From positions 1 through 7,208 of the forward strand of contig JAIDVA010000237.1 in NCBI GenBank assembly GCA_029059925.1: a stretch of 7,208 bases of DNA, written 5' to 3'. The first letter of the stretch is position 1; each line of letters opens with the position of its first letter. Below, one piece after another: positions 1 to 6,128 of this stretch. This DNA is from Eubacterium sp. (GTDB lineage: Bacteria > Bacillota > Clostridia > Oscillospirales > Acutalibacteraceae). A program made the position numbers and the translations under genes. The notes beneath the pieces are model-generated. The model made no database searches, had not been told where the DNA came from, and saw nothing but the letters and a program-made list of their open reading frames with translations.

Positions 1-9
1 ATACTATAT

Positions 10-225
10 TTATTTTTTATAATGCCTGCGGATTAAAATATAAACAAGTGTCAAAATGAGAATCGGAATACCCCGCAGTGCAATTGCAAACATAAGCATT
101 GTTTTTAAAGGAAGCGCTGTAAGCATATCCTCATAACTTATCAAAATATAAACAATTTCACCAAGAGAATAAATTGTCATTCCGACAATAACAACAGGAA
201 AGGCTTTCATTAAAAAGGATTTCAC
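10..225 (-). CDS. small two-helix membrane protein, function unknown
   Basis: Encodes 71 residues and I do not recognise the family. Two hydrophobic segments are visible, about residues 9-30 and 41-64, the second carrying an arginine (R51) in its middle. The tail is basic (IRRHYKK) and should stay in the cytoplasm. The start is GTG at 225-223. The only alternative is an internal ATG at codon 6 (210-208), but an AGGA motif at 238-235 sits 9 bases before the GTG, so the GTG start is preferred. The gene begins 33 bases after the lipoprotein stop with no terminator between them, so it looks like the last visible gene of the ABC-transporter operon; the next gene lies outside the window. A small membrane protein at the end of an ABC-2 operon could be an immunity or accessory subunit, but that is inference from position only. 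Confidence 0.7.
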   Translation of the reverse strand: MKSFLMKAFPVVIVGMTIYSLGEIVYILISYEDMLTALPLKTMLMFAIALRGIPILILTLVYILIRRHYKK

Positions 226-258
226 AACACCACATCCTATAGTTGAAAATCTTACTTA

Positions 259-675
259 CTATTCAATAATATCATTTAAATCAACACAAATAAAGGGAGT
301 AAAGCTTGAGTCTTTTTTGCAATAAATCGTATTTTCGTCAGCAGATATATAGAATTCCGAATTGGGTGCTATGTTCGTAATATAAACAGAAGCATCAATC
401 TTACCGTCAGCATCAATCAAATTGCTGACATTTGCTGTCCTGACACCATCTATCGTCTGCTCGGATGTGTCTGTAGACTTCCCCCAATACACAGCATCCT
501 CGGGCAACTCTAAAACTCCGTGTGACATAGTATAGATATATCCATTATAATGAATACCCGGAGCAGGAACAACTGCACCTGTGCCTGTAAAGCCCGGGGT
601 TGGATGCTGTGAACAACCGCACAAAACAGCGCATAATAAAAATATTGTGAATAATAGTTTCGATATTCTCCGCAA
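259..675 (-). CDS. putative lipoprotein, unknown family
   Basis: Encodes 138 residues with a lipoprotein signal peptide: basic start (MRRISK), hydrophobic core, and lipobox LCGC with the lipidated cysteine at residue 21. The mature part (about 118 residues) should be anchored on the outer face of the membrane. It begins with a Pro/Gly/Thr-rich linker (about residues 22-40), followed by a likely compact domain containing two cysteines (119 and 130 approximately) that could pair. I do not recognise the domain. The start is TTG at 675-673: an in-frame TAA lies four codons upstream, there is no ATG before the lipobox, and AGGTG (685-681) sits 5 bases ahead. An ATG at 680-678 is in another frame and gives no plausible protein. 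It follows the permease gene by 39 bases without a terminator, so it is probably co-transcribed with the ABC module. It could be a solute-binding, immunity or accessory lipoprotein. Confidence 0.87.
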   Translation of the reverse strand: MRRISKLLFTIFLLCAVLCGCSQHPTPGFTGTGAVVPAPGIHYNGYIYTMSHGVLELPEDAVYWGKSTDTSEQTIDGVRTANVSNLIDADGKIDASVYITNIAPNSEFYISADENTIYCKKDSSFTPFICVDLNDIIE

Positions 676-714
676 TTCATCACCTGCTTACGAATTCTAA
701 AAATTAGGAACATA

Positions 715-1377
715 TCAATTAAAAGTAAAAAAACGTTTTTCAACAAATCTGCCGATTATCATAAGCGCGATACCTACAATCAGCAATGGCAGACAGAGCG
801 TAAGTAAATTGTCTGATTCAAGCACATTGGTTGACATAAACAATGGGAATTTAACATCCATAGTGCGTATTACGGCACACAATATCGTATATATGATAAC
901 AGAAAAAAGTGCAATTGCCGTTGATTTAAAGCACATGGAAACAAAATACACAAGTCCGAAATAAAAAATGCAGGCAGAAAATATACGTGCAAATTCTATA
1001 GCAAAATTCACATCAATCACAGTGCATACTGTCATCAGCACAGCAATATTGGCAAGCAAAAGCAAAAAGGGCTTTAATGCCTGAAGCATAATATTTGTTA
1101 AGCCGGCTGCATAAAATACCTCGTTGCCGTCAGACTCAATAAACTCTCTCAAAACAAAAACTGACCACCACACAGAAAACAGCGGAAAAACATATTGACT
1201 TATCATAAGGAAATCATTTTCAATCTCCCACATATCTGTTCGCGATGCAGCGCTCAAAACAATCATTGCAAGAGCGACTGCATCAAGCATGATTATCGGC
1301 ACAAACCGCAGCACACCTATATTGCGTATAAGGTATGCTGTTTTTGATTTTGTTTTCATATATTTTTCAGTATACAT
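715..1377 (-). CDS. ABC-2 type transporter permease, small subunit
   Basis: Encodes a 220-residue integral membrane protein with about six hydrophobic segments (near residues 22-44, 57-77, 101-121, 131-149, 153-170 and 190-211). That count is typical of an ABC-2 permease with no large extracellular loop. After the second helix comes a charged stretch (REFIESDGNEVFYA) of the kind that forms the cytoplasmic coupling helix contacting the ATPase. The gene overlaps the ATPase gene end by 22 bases, so the two are translationally coupled. The start at 1377 is chosen because GGAGG (1392-1388) lies 10 bases upstream. A second ATG at 1359 forms an ATGA overlap with the ATPase stop but has no ribosome binding site of its own. 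It probably pairs with the 640-residue permease as a heterodimer. The substrate cannot be read from the sequence. Confidence 0.93.
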   Translation of the reverse strand: MYTEKYMKTKSKTAYLIRNIGVLRFVPIIMLDAVALAMIVLSAASRTDMWEIENDFLMISQYVFPLFSVWWSVFVLREFIESDGNEVFYAAGLTNIMLQALKPFLLLLANIAVLMTVCTVIDVNFAIEFARIFSACIFYFGLVYFVSMCFKSTAIALFSVIIYTILCAVIRTMDVKFPLFMSTNVLESDNLLTLCLPLLIVGIALMIIGRFVEKRFFTFN

Positions 1378-2210
1378 ATATAACCGTCCTCCACATTCGG
1401 AGCAACTGATTTTATGAAATCCGTTTCCTGATTCACATTTGAAAGAATCTGCAGCATTTTAACACCGTTTCTGTCAAACTGGTGCTGAATATGATATGGC
1501 TCCTTTAAAAGTGACATATCACTTTCTTTAAGTTCAAAAACCTTCCCCTGTGCACATTTCTGAATATCGGCACAGGTGCCTGATTTCATAATCTCACCCT
1601 CATTCATTACAACAACATCGCTGCATATTGCCTCAACATCCTCAACAATATGGGTTGAAATGATAACGGTGTGTGCCTCTTTCATCTGTGCAATAATATT
1701 TTTAAATCTTAATCGTTCCTCAGGGTCAAGGCCTGCGGTCGGCTCATCAAGCAGAATAAGCTTTGGGTTGCCTAAAACTGCCTGCGCAATACCAAGTCGC
1801 CTTATCATACCGCCCGAAAGCGTTTTAACCTTATCATTTATTTTGTCAGTCAGATTTACCAGCTCAACACATCGTTTAACCTCGGCATCAAGCTCTGCCT
1901 TGCCGATTTCCTTCATAAGTGCCATTGCACTCATCATTTCATAAACCGTAAGCTCTTTGAAAAGACCGAATTTCTGCGGCAGATAGCCGACATTCTTTCT
2001 GTAATCCGTATCGCTGACAATGTTATTGCCGAAAAAGCTGATTTCGCCTGAACTTAAAGGATAAAGCTGCGTTATACAGCGAATCATCGTGGTTTTGCCT
2101 GCACCATTTGGACCGAGCAGACCGTAAATTCCTTTTTCAAATTCAAAATCAATACCGTGAAGTATTTCCTTTTTACCGAACTTTTTTGTTATACCTTTCA
2201 GCTCAAGCAT
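1356..2210 (-). CDS. ABC transporter ATP-binding protein
   Basis: Encodes 284 residues: a complete ABC ATPase domain (about residues 1-215) of the CcmA/ABC-2 exporter type followed by a C-terminal extension of about 70 residues. All key motifs are intact: Walker A GPNGAGKT (33-40), Q-loop glutamine in YLPQKFG (about 79), signature LSGGM (131-135), Walker B LILLDEP (151-157) with the catalytic glutamate, D-loop GLD (160-162), and the switch histidine in ISTH (187). It should sit on the cytoplasmic face and drive the two permeases encoded on either side. Its ATG shares one base with the stop of the upstream permease (TGATG), and GGGAGGG (2225-2219) lies 8 bases ahead, so translation is coupled. 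Such ATPases commonly serve export of drugs, peptides or envelope components. The gene order makes it part of the same machine; the cargo is unknown. Confidence 0.98.
   Translation of the reverse strand: MLELKGITKKFGKKEILHGIDFEFEKGIYGLLGPNGAGKTTMIRCITQLYPLSSGEISFFGNNIVSDTDYRKNVGYLPQKFGLFKELTVYEMMSAMALMKEIGKAELDAEVKRCVELVNLTDKINDKVKTLSGGMIRRLGIAQAVLGNPKLILLDEPTAGLDPEERLRFKNIIAQMKEAHTVIISTHIVEDVEAICSDVVVMNEGEIMKSGTCADIQKCAQGKVFELKESDMSLLKEPYHIQHQFDRNGVKMLQILSNVNQETDFIKSVAPNVEDGYICILKNI
1388..1392 (-). promoter_or_regulatory. ribosome binding site deciding the start of the small permease
   Basis: GGAGG on the minus strand lies within the end of the ATPase gene, 10 bases before the ATG at 1377 and 28 bases before the alternative ATG at 1359. 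It favours the longer, overlapping start. Confidence 0.65.
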
Positions 2211-4132
2211 CAGTCTGACCCTCCCATCTCATCGGCAAAAAATTCCTGATATGTTCTTGTGTCGCTGTCATCATTCAAATACTGTTCAATATTAGCCAGA
2301 GCCTCTTCCTCGCCGATATAGTCAACATAATCTGCAATATACACCTCAATTGTCGGCTCGGTTATCTGCTTAGCACCTTCCAGCATCTCGTTAAAAAGCT
2401 CGGGTGCGGAAATGTACATATGATATACGGATTTCAAATCCTCTTTATAGCTTGGTGTCAGCTGAGCCTCATAGCGTTCCTCAAAGCCCAATATCTGCGT
2501 TGTAACAATATGGTCTGAATAGTCAATATAGCTTGTATAGGTAGAATTACTGTAGCTCGGAATAAATATAATGGTTTCAACGCTTCCGTTTATTGCAACC
2601 GTATCTTTGTTCTGCTGAACAAAATCGTCTATTCTTTCCTTTGTAAATTCATCATTTTTTAGATAAGGATAAACCAGTCTCAAGCCATCGGACTCAAACT
2701 CATCATACATTCCCGAAACAATGGTTAAGCCGTTTGATTCGCCGCTGAATACATTTTTATCGGTCTCATCAAGATTGGAATAGTAATTCTGAATACCGTT
2801 GATTTTTACATTAAACTTGCTGACGGTATTTTTTGACATCGCACTGTATGACTGTCCATCAAACACAGGCTCAAACCCTGCACGCGGATAATACGGGAAA
2901 TATGCAGGTAAAAATAAGCCCTGAACATTACTGTAGCAGACGTTTGAATGTCCGTGATATTTTATTATAAAGGAATTCAGATTTTTATTTTCATTATATA
3001 TCGTGAGATAATCGCCGTTCTGCTCAAATTTTAATTTTTCATTGTTCTCATCACAAACGGAGTCAACCTTAAAGCCGTGATAAAGCGTGAGCTTATATTC
3101 ACTCAAATCCTTTTTATCTGCATACAGAACAGCCTTTGCCTTCAGCTCAAGACCGAAAGATAATTCCAAATCATATTTATCAACGGAAAAGTCGGCTTCT
3201 TCATAAAGAACAGGCTCTGCCACTGCATCATCAACATAATATTTATAATCAGCCATAACAGATGCTGCAGGATCATAGCTGTTGAGTATCAGCTTGGACT
3301 GCGGCAAAAGTGTTATAATCAGACATACAACGCTTAAAACCGCAGGAAAAACAGCTGTAACCGCTTTTTGCTTTTTCTTTTTATCCGACACTTTCAGTAT
3401 CAGCAGGGCTGTTAATAAAAACATCCAGAACAGAGCTGTTGCCCACCTGTAGGGCAAAATAGACTGACCGAAAGCAAAAACAGGTGTCCAATTAAGTGAC
3501 GGCGGATAAAGATTAAACAGATTAACAAGAGGATACAGATTTATGCCTTTCATATCATATAGTGCATACACCATATTCTCTGCCATATTCGTACCCAGCA
3601 AAGAAACAAAAGCCAGCAGCAGATAAGAATTCAGTCGGTTTGCAGACTGTGCAAGCAGCAAGCCGAATAATTCCCCGACAAATGCGGTCAGAAAATAGCT
3701 GAGCACACAGCCTAAGAATGTATGCCACAAATACTGCACATTCCATACATCACTCATAATGCAAAGGCATAAATTACACAGCAGCTGCACGATAAAAAAT
3801 ACCAATACACAGCAAAACAGCACACTTGCCTGTGAAGAGACAAATTTTGAATAGCCGTTTTTCGTCGCTTTCAGACATTCAGCTATCTTACTTCTTTTGC
3901 AAATACATCCAAATTCATATGAAATAAATGCAAAAATAATAAAATAGAATACCGAAAAATCCAACAGCACATTGACGCTACCTAAAATGCCGTTTGAATC
4001 ATCTTCACCTATCACAATCACATTATATAAATGTATTAGTTTATATGCGATAGCTGAAAACAGCAAAATCAAAATGGGGATATATATTTTAGATTTTACA
4101 AATAATTTTTTTGCAGTTTTAAATAAATTCAT
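2210..4132 (-). CDS. ABC-2 permease fused to an M1-peptidase-like ectodomain lacking the zinc motif
   Basis: Encodes 640 residues. The first 280 form a membrane domain with about seven hydrophobic segments (near residues 16-40, 57-77, 101-126, 133-162, 168-190, 229-247 and 258-277). The remaining 360 residues should lie outside the cell. Residues about 305-485 resemble the beta-rich N-terminal domain of M1 (gluzincin) aminopeptidases: a YDLELSF strand, NGDYLTIYN, the KYHGH turn, the LPAYFPYYPRAG segment, and a later strand ending VSGMYDE. M1-like domains fused to ABC-2 permeases are known in bacteria, but here no HEXXH or GAMEN-like motif exists anywhere, so peptidase activity is unlikely; a binding or sensing role is inferred. 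The acidic C-terminus (about 580-640) is rich in Glu, Asp and Tyr. AAGG (4144-4141) lies 8 bases before the ATG. It is the first gene of the coupled ABC module and follows the secreted-protein gene by 98 bases. Confidence 0.93.
   Translation of the reverse strand: MNLFKTAKKLFVKSKIYIPILILLFSAIAYKLIHLYNVIVIGEDDSNGILGSVNVLLDFSVFYFIIFAFISYEFGCICKRSKIAECLKATKNGYSKFVSSQASVLFCCVLVFFIVQLLCNLCLCIMSDVWNVQYLWHTFLGCVLSYFLTAFVGELFGLLLAQSANRLNSYLLLAFVSLLGTNMAENMVYALYDMKGINLYPLVNLFNLYPPSLNWTPVFAFGQSILPYRWATALFWMFLLTALLILKVSDKKKKQKAVTAVFPAVLSVVCLIITLLPQSKLILNSYDPAASVMADYKYYVDDAVAEPVLYEEADFSVDKYDLELSFGLELKAKAVLYADKKDLSEYKLTLYHGFKVDSVCDENNEKLKFEQNGDYLTIYNENKNLNSFIIKYHGHSNVCYSNVQGLFLPAYFPYYPRAGFEPVFDGQSYSAMSKNTVSKFNVKINGIQNYYSNLDETDKNVFSGESNGLTIVSGMYDEFESDGLRLVYPYLKNDEFTKERIDDFVQQNKDTVAINGSVETIIFIPSYSNSTYTSYIDYSDHIVTTQILGFEERYEAQLTPSYKEDLKSVYHMYISAPELFNEMLEGAKQITEPTIEVYIADYVDYIGEEEALANIEQYLNDDSDTRTYQEFFADEMGGSD
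2219..2225 (-). promoter_or_regulatory. ribosome binding site of the ABC ATPase gene
   Basis: GGGAGGG on the minus strand lies inside the last codons of the upstream permease gene, 8 bases before the ATG at 2210. It supports independent initiation as well as coupling through the TGATG stop/start overlap. Confidence 0.75.
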
Positions 4133-4160
4133 TTTTATATCCTTAGTTTAAATAATTAAA

Positions 4161-4180
4161 CTGCCTGCATTCACAGGCAG
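4161..4180 (-). terminator. hairpin between secreted-protein gene and ABC genes, possible leaky terminator
   Basis: A perfect 7-base inverted repeat, ctgcctg at 4161-4167 and caggcag at 4174-4180, has a 6-base loop. Read on the minus strand the stem is followed by TTTAATTATTT, an interrupted T-run, so termination is probably incomplete. It lies about 50 bases after the stop of the secreted-protein gene and 16 bases before the ribosome binding site of the fusion permease. Its likely role is to let the first gene be expressed much more than the transporter genes, with some read-through. Confidence 0.6.
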
Positions 4181-4230
4181 CTTACGTTGAAGTTTTTGAT
4201 TAAAGAGCATAGCTCCTGTATAAATTATAT

Positions 4231-4626
4231 TTAGGTGTACCAAATAAATCCGCCACCGTCACATCCACTTGAATGACCATAAGGCCTTATACGTGTTTTC
4301 CAATTACTGGCTGCACGCTTATTTGTATGTGTGCTATATAGTGCTGAATTTATAGCCAAGCATGCATAATGATCCACAATATATTGGTTATCTTTTGCCG
4401 AATAATATAATGGTGTAATTACTAACTCATAATCTGACAAGTATGTATTTCTACCACCAAAATATTTATCTGTACCATATACTACTTTGGTATCCGAATA
4501 TGGGTTATTTTTATAAATCAAACACCAAGCTGTTCTGTCAGGGTCATATGATGCTGCCTGAGCACCGATAACGCCGATTGAACAAACTAAAATAACAGTT
4601 AATAAAACTGATAATACCTTTTTCAT
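4231..4626 (-). CDS. small secreted protein of unknown family, possible bacteriocin-like product
   Basis: Encodes 131 residues with a clear Sec signal peptide: MKK start, hydrophobic core, and AQA-A cleavage site near residues 22-25. The predicted mature protein is about 107 residues, rich in Tyr, Asn, Ser and Gly, with three cysteines (35, 89, 122) and a glycine-rich aromatic tail (CDGGGFIWYT). There is no lipobox, no membrane anchor and no sortase signal, so it should be released. The start at 4626 is well supported by AAGGAGG (4641-4635), the strongest ribosome binding site in the window. It is first in line before an ABC-2 exporter. The pattern HxA followed 16 residues later by RA and then a Trp (residues about 86-109) recalls lactococcin-972-type bacteriocins, but this is a weak resemblance made from memory. 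Local GC is lower than in the ABC genes. Alternatives are a secreted binding protein or toxin. The coding call is firm; the function is open. Confidence 0.9.
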   Translation of the reverse strand: MKKVLSVLLTVILVCSIGVIGAQAASYDPDRTAWCLIYKNNPYSDTKVVYGTDKYFGGRNTYLSDYELVITPLYYSAKDNQYIVDHYACLAINSALYSTHTNKRAASNWKTRIRPYGHSSGCDGGGFIWYT

Positions 4627-4634
4627 AAAACTTT

Positions 4635-4641
4635 CCTCCTT
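4635..4641 (-). promoter_or_regulatory. near-perfect Shine-Dalgarno site of the secreted-protein gene
   Basis: AAGGAGG on the minus strand, followed by 8 bases (AAAGTTTT) and the ATG at 4626. It predicts high translation of this gene compared with the weaker AAGG site of the next gene. Confidence 0.85.
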
Positions 4642-4784
4642 AATTGTACATTAAATATATTATATTGTAAATAGCCTAATAAAATATTAATAGTACATCG
4701 GACTCACCTCTAACATAATTTAATATGCTATGTTTTATCTTAATTTCACAATAACATAAAACCCAAAACAAAACCACAAAAATG

Positions 4785-4815
4785 CAAAATCGCATAGTTT
4801 TGAGACAAAATCGCA
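4785..4815. repeat. 10-base direct repeat with 21-base period, candidate operator
   Basis: caaaatcgca occurs at 4785-4794 and again, identical, at 4806-4815, with 11 bases between copies. The 21-base period is two turns of the helix, so both copies face the same side of the DNA, as expected for a regulator binding as a dimer to direct repeats. It lies 160-190 bases upstream of the secreted-protein start and just after the upstream gene's terminator, and is the most structured element in this gap. The geometry matches that of LytTR-type bacteriocin regulators, but the bases do not match their usual consensus. Confidence 0.6.
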
Positions 4816-4847
4816 CATTATTTACTTGAAATAATATAAAAATTGAA

Positions 4848-4872
4848 AACGGCTGTGATTTTCACAGCCGTT
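4848..4872 (-). terminator. intrinsic terminator of the acyltransferase gene
   Basis: A perfect 11-base stem, aacggctgtga at 4848-4858 and tcacagccgtt at 4862-4872, has a 3-base loop. On the minus strand it is followed by TTTTCAATTTTTATATT, a good T-run. It begins 8 bases after the acyltransferase stop codon and separates that gene from the secreted-protein operon. Confidence 0.88.
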
Positions 4873-4879
4873 GATTCTT

Positions 4880-6022
4880 TTATTTATGTTCTGTATCCTC
4901 ACAGATTTTTTTAACAAACGGGATATTATCCGCCTTTCTGCACAGCTTATCAACACCAATCAGCTTAAACATTTTTGCACGCAGAATATCTGCAAACGAG
5001 CAGACAATATAAACAAACAGCACTGCAAAAATGATGCACGGCAGCACCTTGAGCAAACGCATACCAAACATCGGCTCAACCAATTCTGTAAACCATATCC
5101 ATACACGTCTGTTCACATGAATAATATAGACACCGAATGCCGCAGGCGAAAGAAATGCTATCACCTTTTGGAATGCTGAACTGATTTTAACCTTTGAAAA
5201 GAAAATCAGCAGTGAAACAGCTATGATAACAACAAACGGTGAAATATAATTGACAATAAATTTTGTCTCAATCGGCTTTGACTGACTGTCGCAGATATAT
5301 TTTATTACCCACGTAATCAGCGTGCATGCAAGCATCGTTGCTATCATATAGACGGGCTTTATATTTTTAAGCTTTCCGCTTTCATCAAATCTTTTCAGCA
5401 CTGCACCTAAAATATAAACCGCCATAAGCCAGATTAGGGTGTAGCCGTTTCCCGTTGCGAACAAATCCTTACCGGAGCCACCGATTACAGGAATCGGCGA
5501 TTTATTGACCGTGCTCATAAAGGACAGGAAAAACAACAGCACACCTGCAAGGGCTGCACCTTGCTTTAATGTAACGCTCTTGACCATCTTGTTTAAAAAC
5601 GGAATCAGGAATGACAGTACAAAATACTGCGTAAAAAACCAATAGCCGTTAGATGTGACAGGCAAAAACGAGCGGATAAGCCATTCATAATCAAAGCTGC
5701 CCTGCACTATTTGGTAAATAATTTCAAATATCACGCTGTAAAATGCAACCTGAACCCACAGACTCACGATTCTTGACAATCGGAATTTTGTATTCAGGCA
5801 GACATAACCGCTTATCAGCACAAAGCAATCAACCGCACAATAACAAAAAATCTCAATAAACCAAAGCACTTCATATTTAAGTGTAAGCGGTGTTGTATCA
5901 TCTATCAGCTTGCTGCGAAGCAGAACATGAAGCATAACCACCATTGCCATTGCAAGCATTCTCAAAAGATCTATTCCGTAATTTCGGGAGGAAGTGAGTT
6001 TTTTGTTATTAATCTTGTCCAT
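4880..6022 (-). CDS. membrane acyltransferase, acyltransferase-3 family
   Basis: Encodes 380 residues, the usual length for a stand-alone acyltransferase-3 (OafA/WecH-like) protein with about ten membrane helices. These enzymes move acetyl or other acyl groups onto surface polysaccharides, peptidoglycan or lipids at the membrane. The N-terminal family motif is clear: YGIDLLR (15-21) followed by ten residues and the conserved histidine (H32, in VVMLHV), giving the R-x10-H pair linked to catalysis. Also visible are FVLISGY (67-73), YWFFTQYF (127-134) and a late FGVYIIHV (296-303). There is no fused SGNH hydrolase domain. The ATG at 6022 has GAGGA a few bases upstream (ACGAGGACATAT before the ATG). 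It has its own promoter and terminator, so it is a single-gene unit; its acceptor cannot be read from the sequence. A link with the neighbouring surface protein or secreted-protein operon is possible but not shown. Confidence 0.95.
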   Translation of the reverse strand: MDKINNKKLTSSRNYGIDLLRMLAMAMVVMLHVLLRSKLIDDTTPLTLKYEVLWFIEIFCYCAVDCFVLISGYVCLNTKFRLSRIVSLWVQVAFYSVIFEIIYQIVQGSFDYEWLIRSFLPVTSNGYWFFTQYFVLSFLIPFLNKMVKSVTLKQGAALAGVLLFFLSFMSTVNKSPIPVIGGSGKDLFATGNGYTLIWLMAVYILGAVLKRFDESGKLKNIKPVYMIATMLACTLITWVIKYICDSQSKPIETKFIVNYISPFVVIIAVSLLIFFSKVKISSAFQKVIAFLSPAAFGVYIIHVNRRVWIWFTELVEPMFGMRLLKVLPCIIFAVLFVYIVCSFADILRAKMFKLIGVDKLCRKADNIPFVKKICEDTEHK

Positions 6023-6066
6023 ATATGTCCTCGTAATAATTCAAATTTATTTGATTTTTTATTTTA

Positions 6067-6094
6067 ATTATAACTGTTACAAAAAATAAATCAA
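6067..6094 (-). promoter_or_regulatory. sigma-A type promoter of the acyltransferase gene
   Basis: On the minus strand, -35 TTGATT (6094-6089) and -10 TATAAT (6072-6067) are separated by 16 bases, one short of the ideal. Transcription would begin near 6060, giving a leader of about 38 bases before the ATG at 6022. Confidence 0.62.
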
Positions 6095-6128
6095 TACTGT
6101 TTGAAAAATCTTTATTTTCTCCGATAAA

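Larger units (their letters stand above)
4627..4847 (-). promoter_or_regulatory. upstream control region of the secreted-protein operon
   Basis: This AT-rich gap of about 220 bases lies between the acyltransferase terminator and the secreted-protein start, so the operon promoter must be here, but no single hexamer pair is convincing. Elements seen on the minus strand are: TATAAT at 4664-4659, placed to give a leader of about 26 bases but with a poor -35 (ATATTT); a 10-base direct repeat at 4785-4815; the octamer taacataa (plus strand) twice, at 4711-4718 and 4752-4759; and a short inverted repeat aacata/tatgtt at 4712-4717 and 4729-4734. A three-codon reading frame with its own ribosome binding site sits at 4698-4687. 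A weak -35 beside a proper -10 would fit an activator-dependent promoter; that is inference. Confidence 0.4.

Noticed and set aside
729..740. Perfect palindrome aaaaacgttttt
   Set aside because: It lies within the coding end of the small permease (Lys-Arg-Phe-Phe codons) and is explained by codon content.
510..746. Minus-strand open frame of 78 codons overlapping the lipoprotein gene
   Set aside because: It lies in another frame over a gene with a clear signal peptide and lipobox, and its translation shows no coherent domain.
1576..1944. Plus-strand open frame of 122 codons
   Set aside because: It is antisense to the best-conserved part of the ABC ATPase and is a shadow of it.
3555..3746. 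Minus-strand open frame of 63 codons inside the fusion permease
   Set aside because: Out of frame within a well-supported membrane domain, with no independent ribosome binding site.
4148..4210. Minus-strand 20-codon frame spanning the hairpin between the secreted-protein and permease genes
   Set aside because: AGGAG is only about 2 bases from its ATG, too close for good initiation, and the frame simply reads through the hairpin.
4224..4229. TATAAT on the minus strand as a promoter for the ABC genes
   Set aside because: No acceptable -35 box at the right distance; it lies in AT-rich DNA just after a stop codon.
4643..4671. TTTACA / 17 bases / TACAAT on the minus strand as the secreted-protein promoter
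   Set aside because: The hexamers fit well, but transcription would start inside the Shine-Dalgarno site (4641-4635) and remove it.
4785..4815. Start of a CRISPR or longer tandem array
   Set aside because: Only two 10-base copies with an 11-base spacer; no third unit follows.
4871..5179. Plus-strand open frame of 102 codons
   Set aside because: Antisense to the acyltransferase C-terminus and starting in its terminator region; no recognisable protein.
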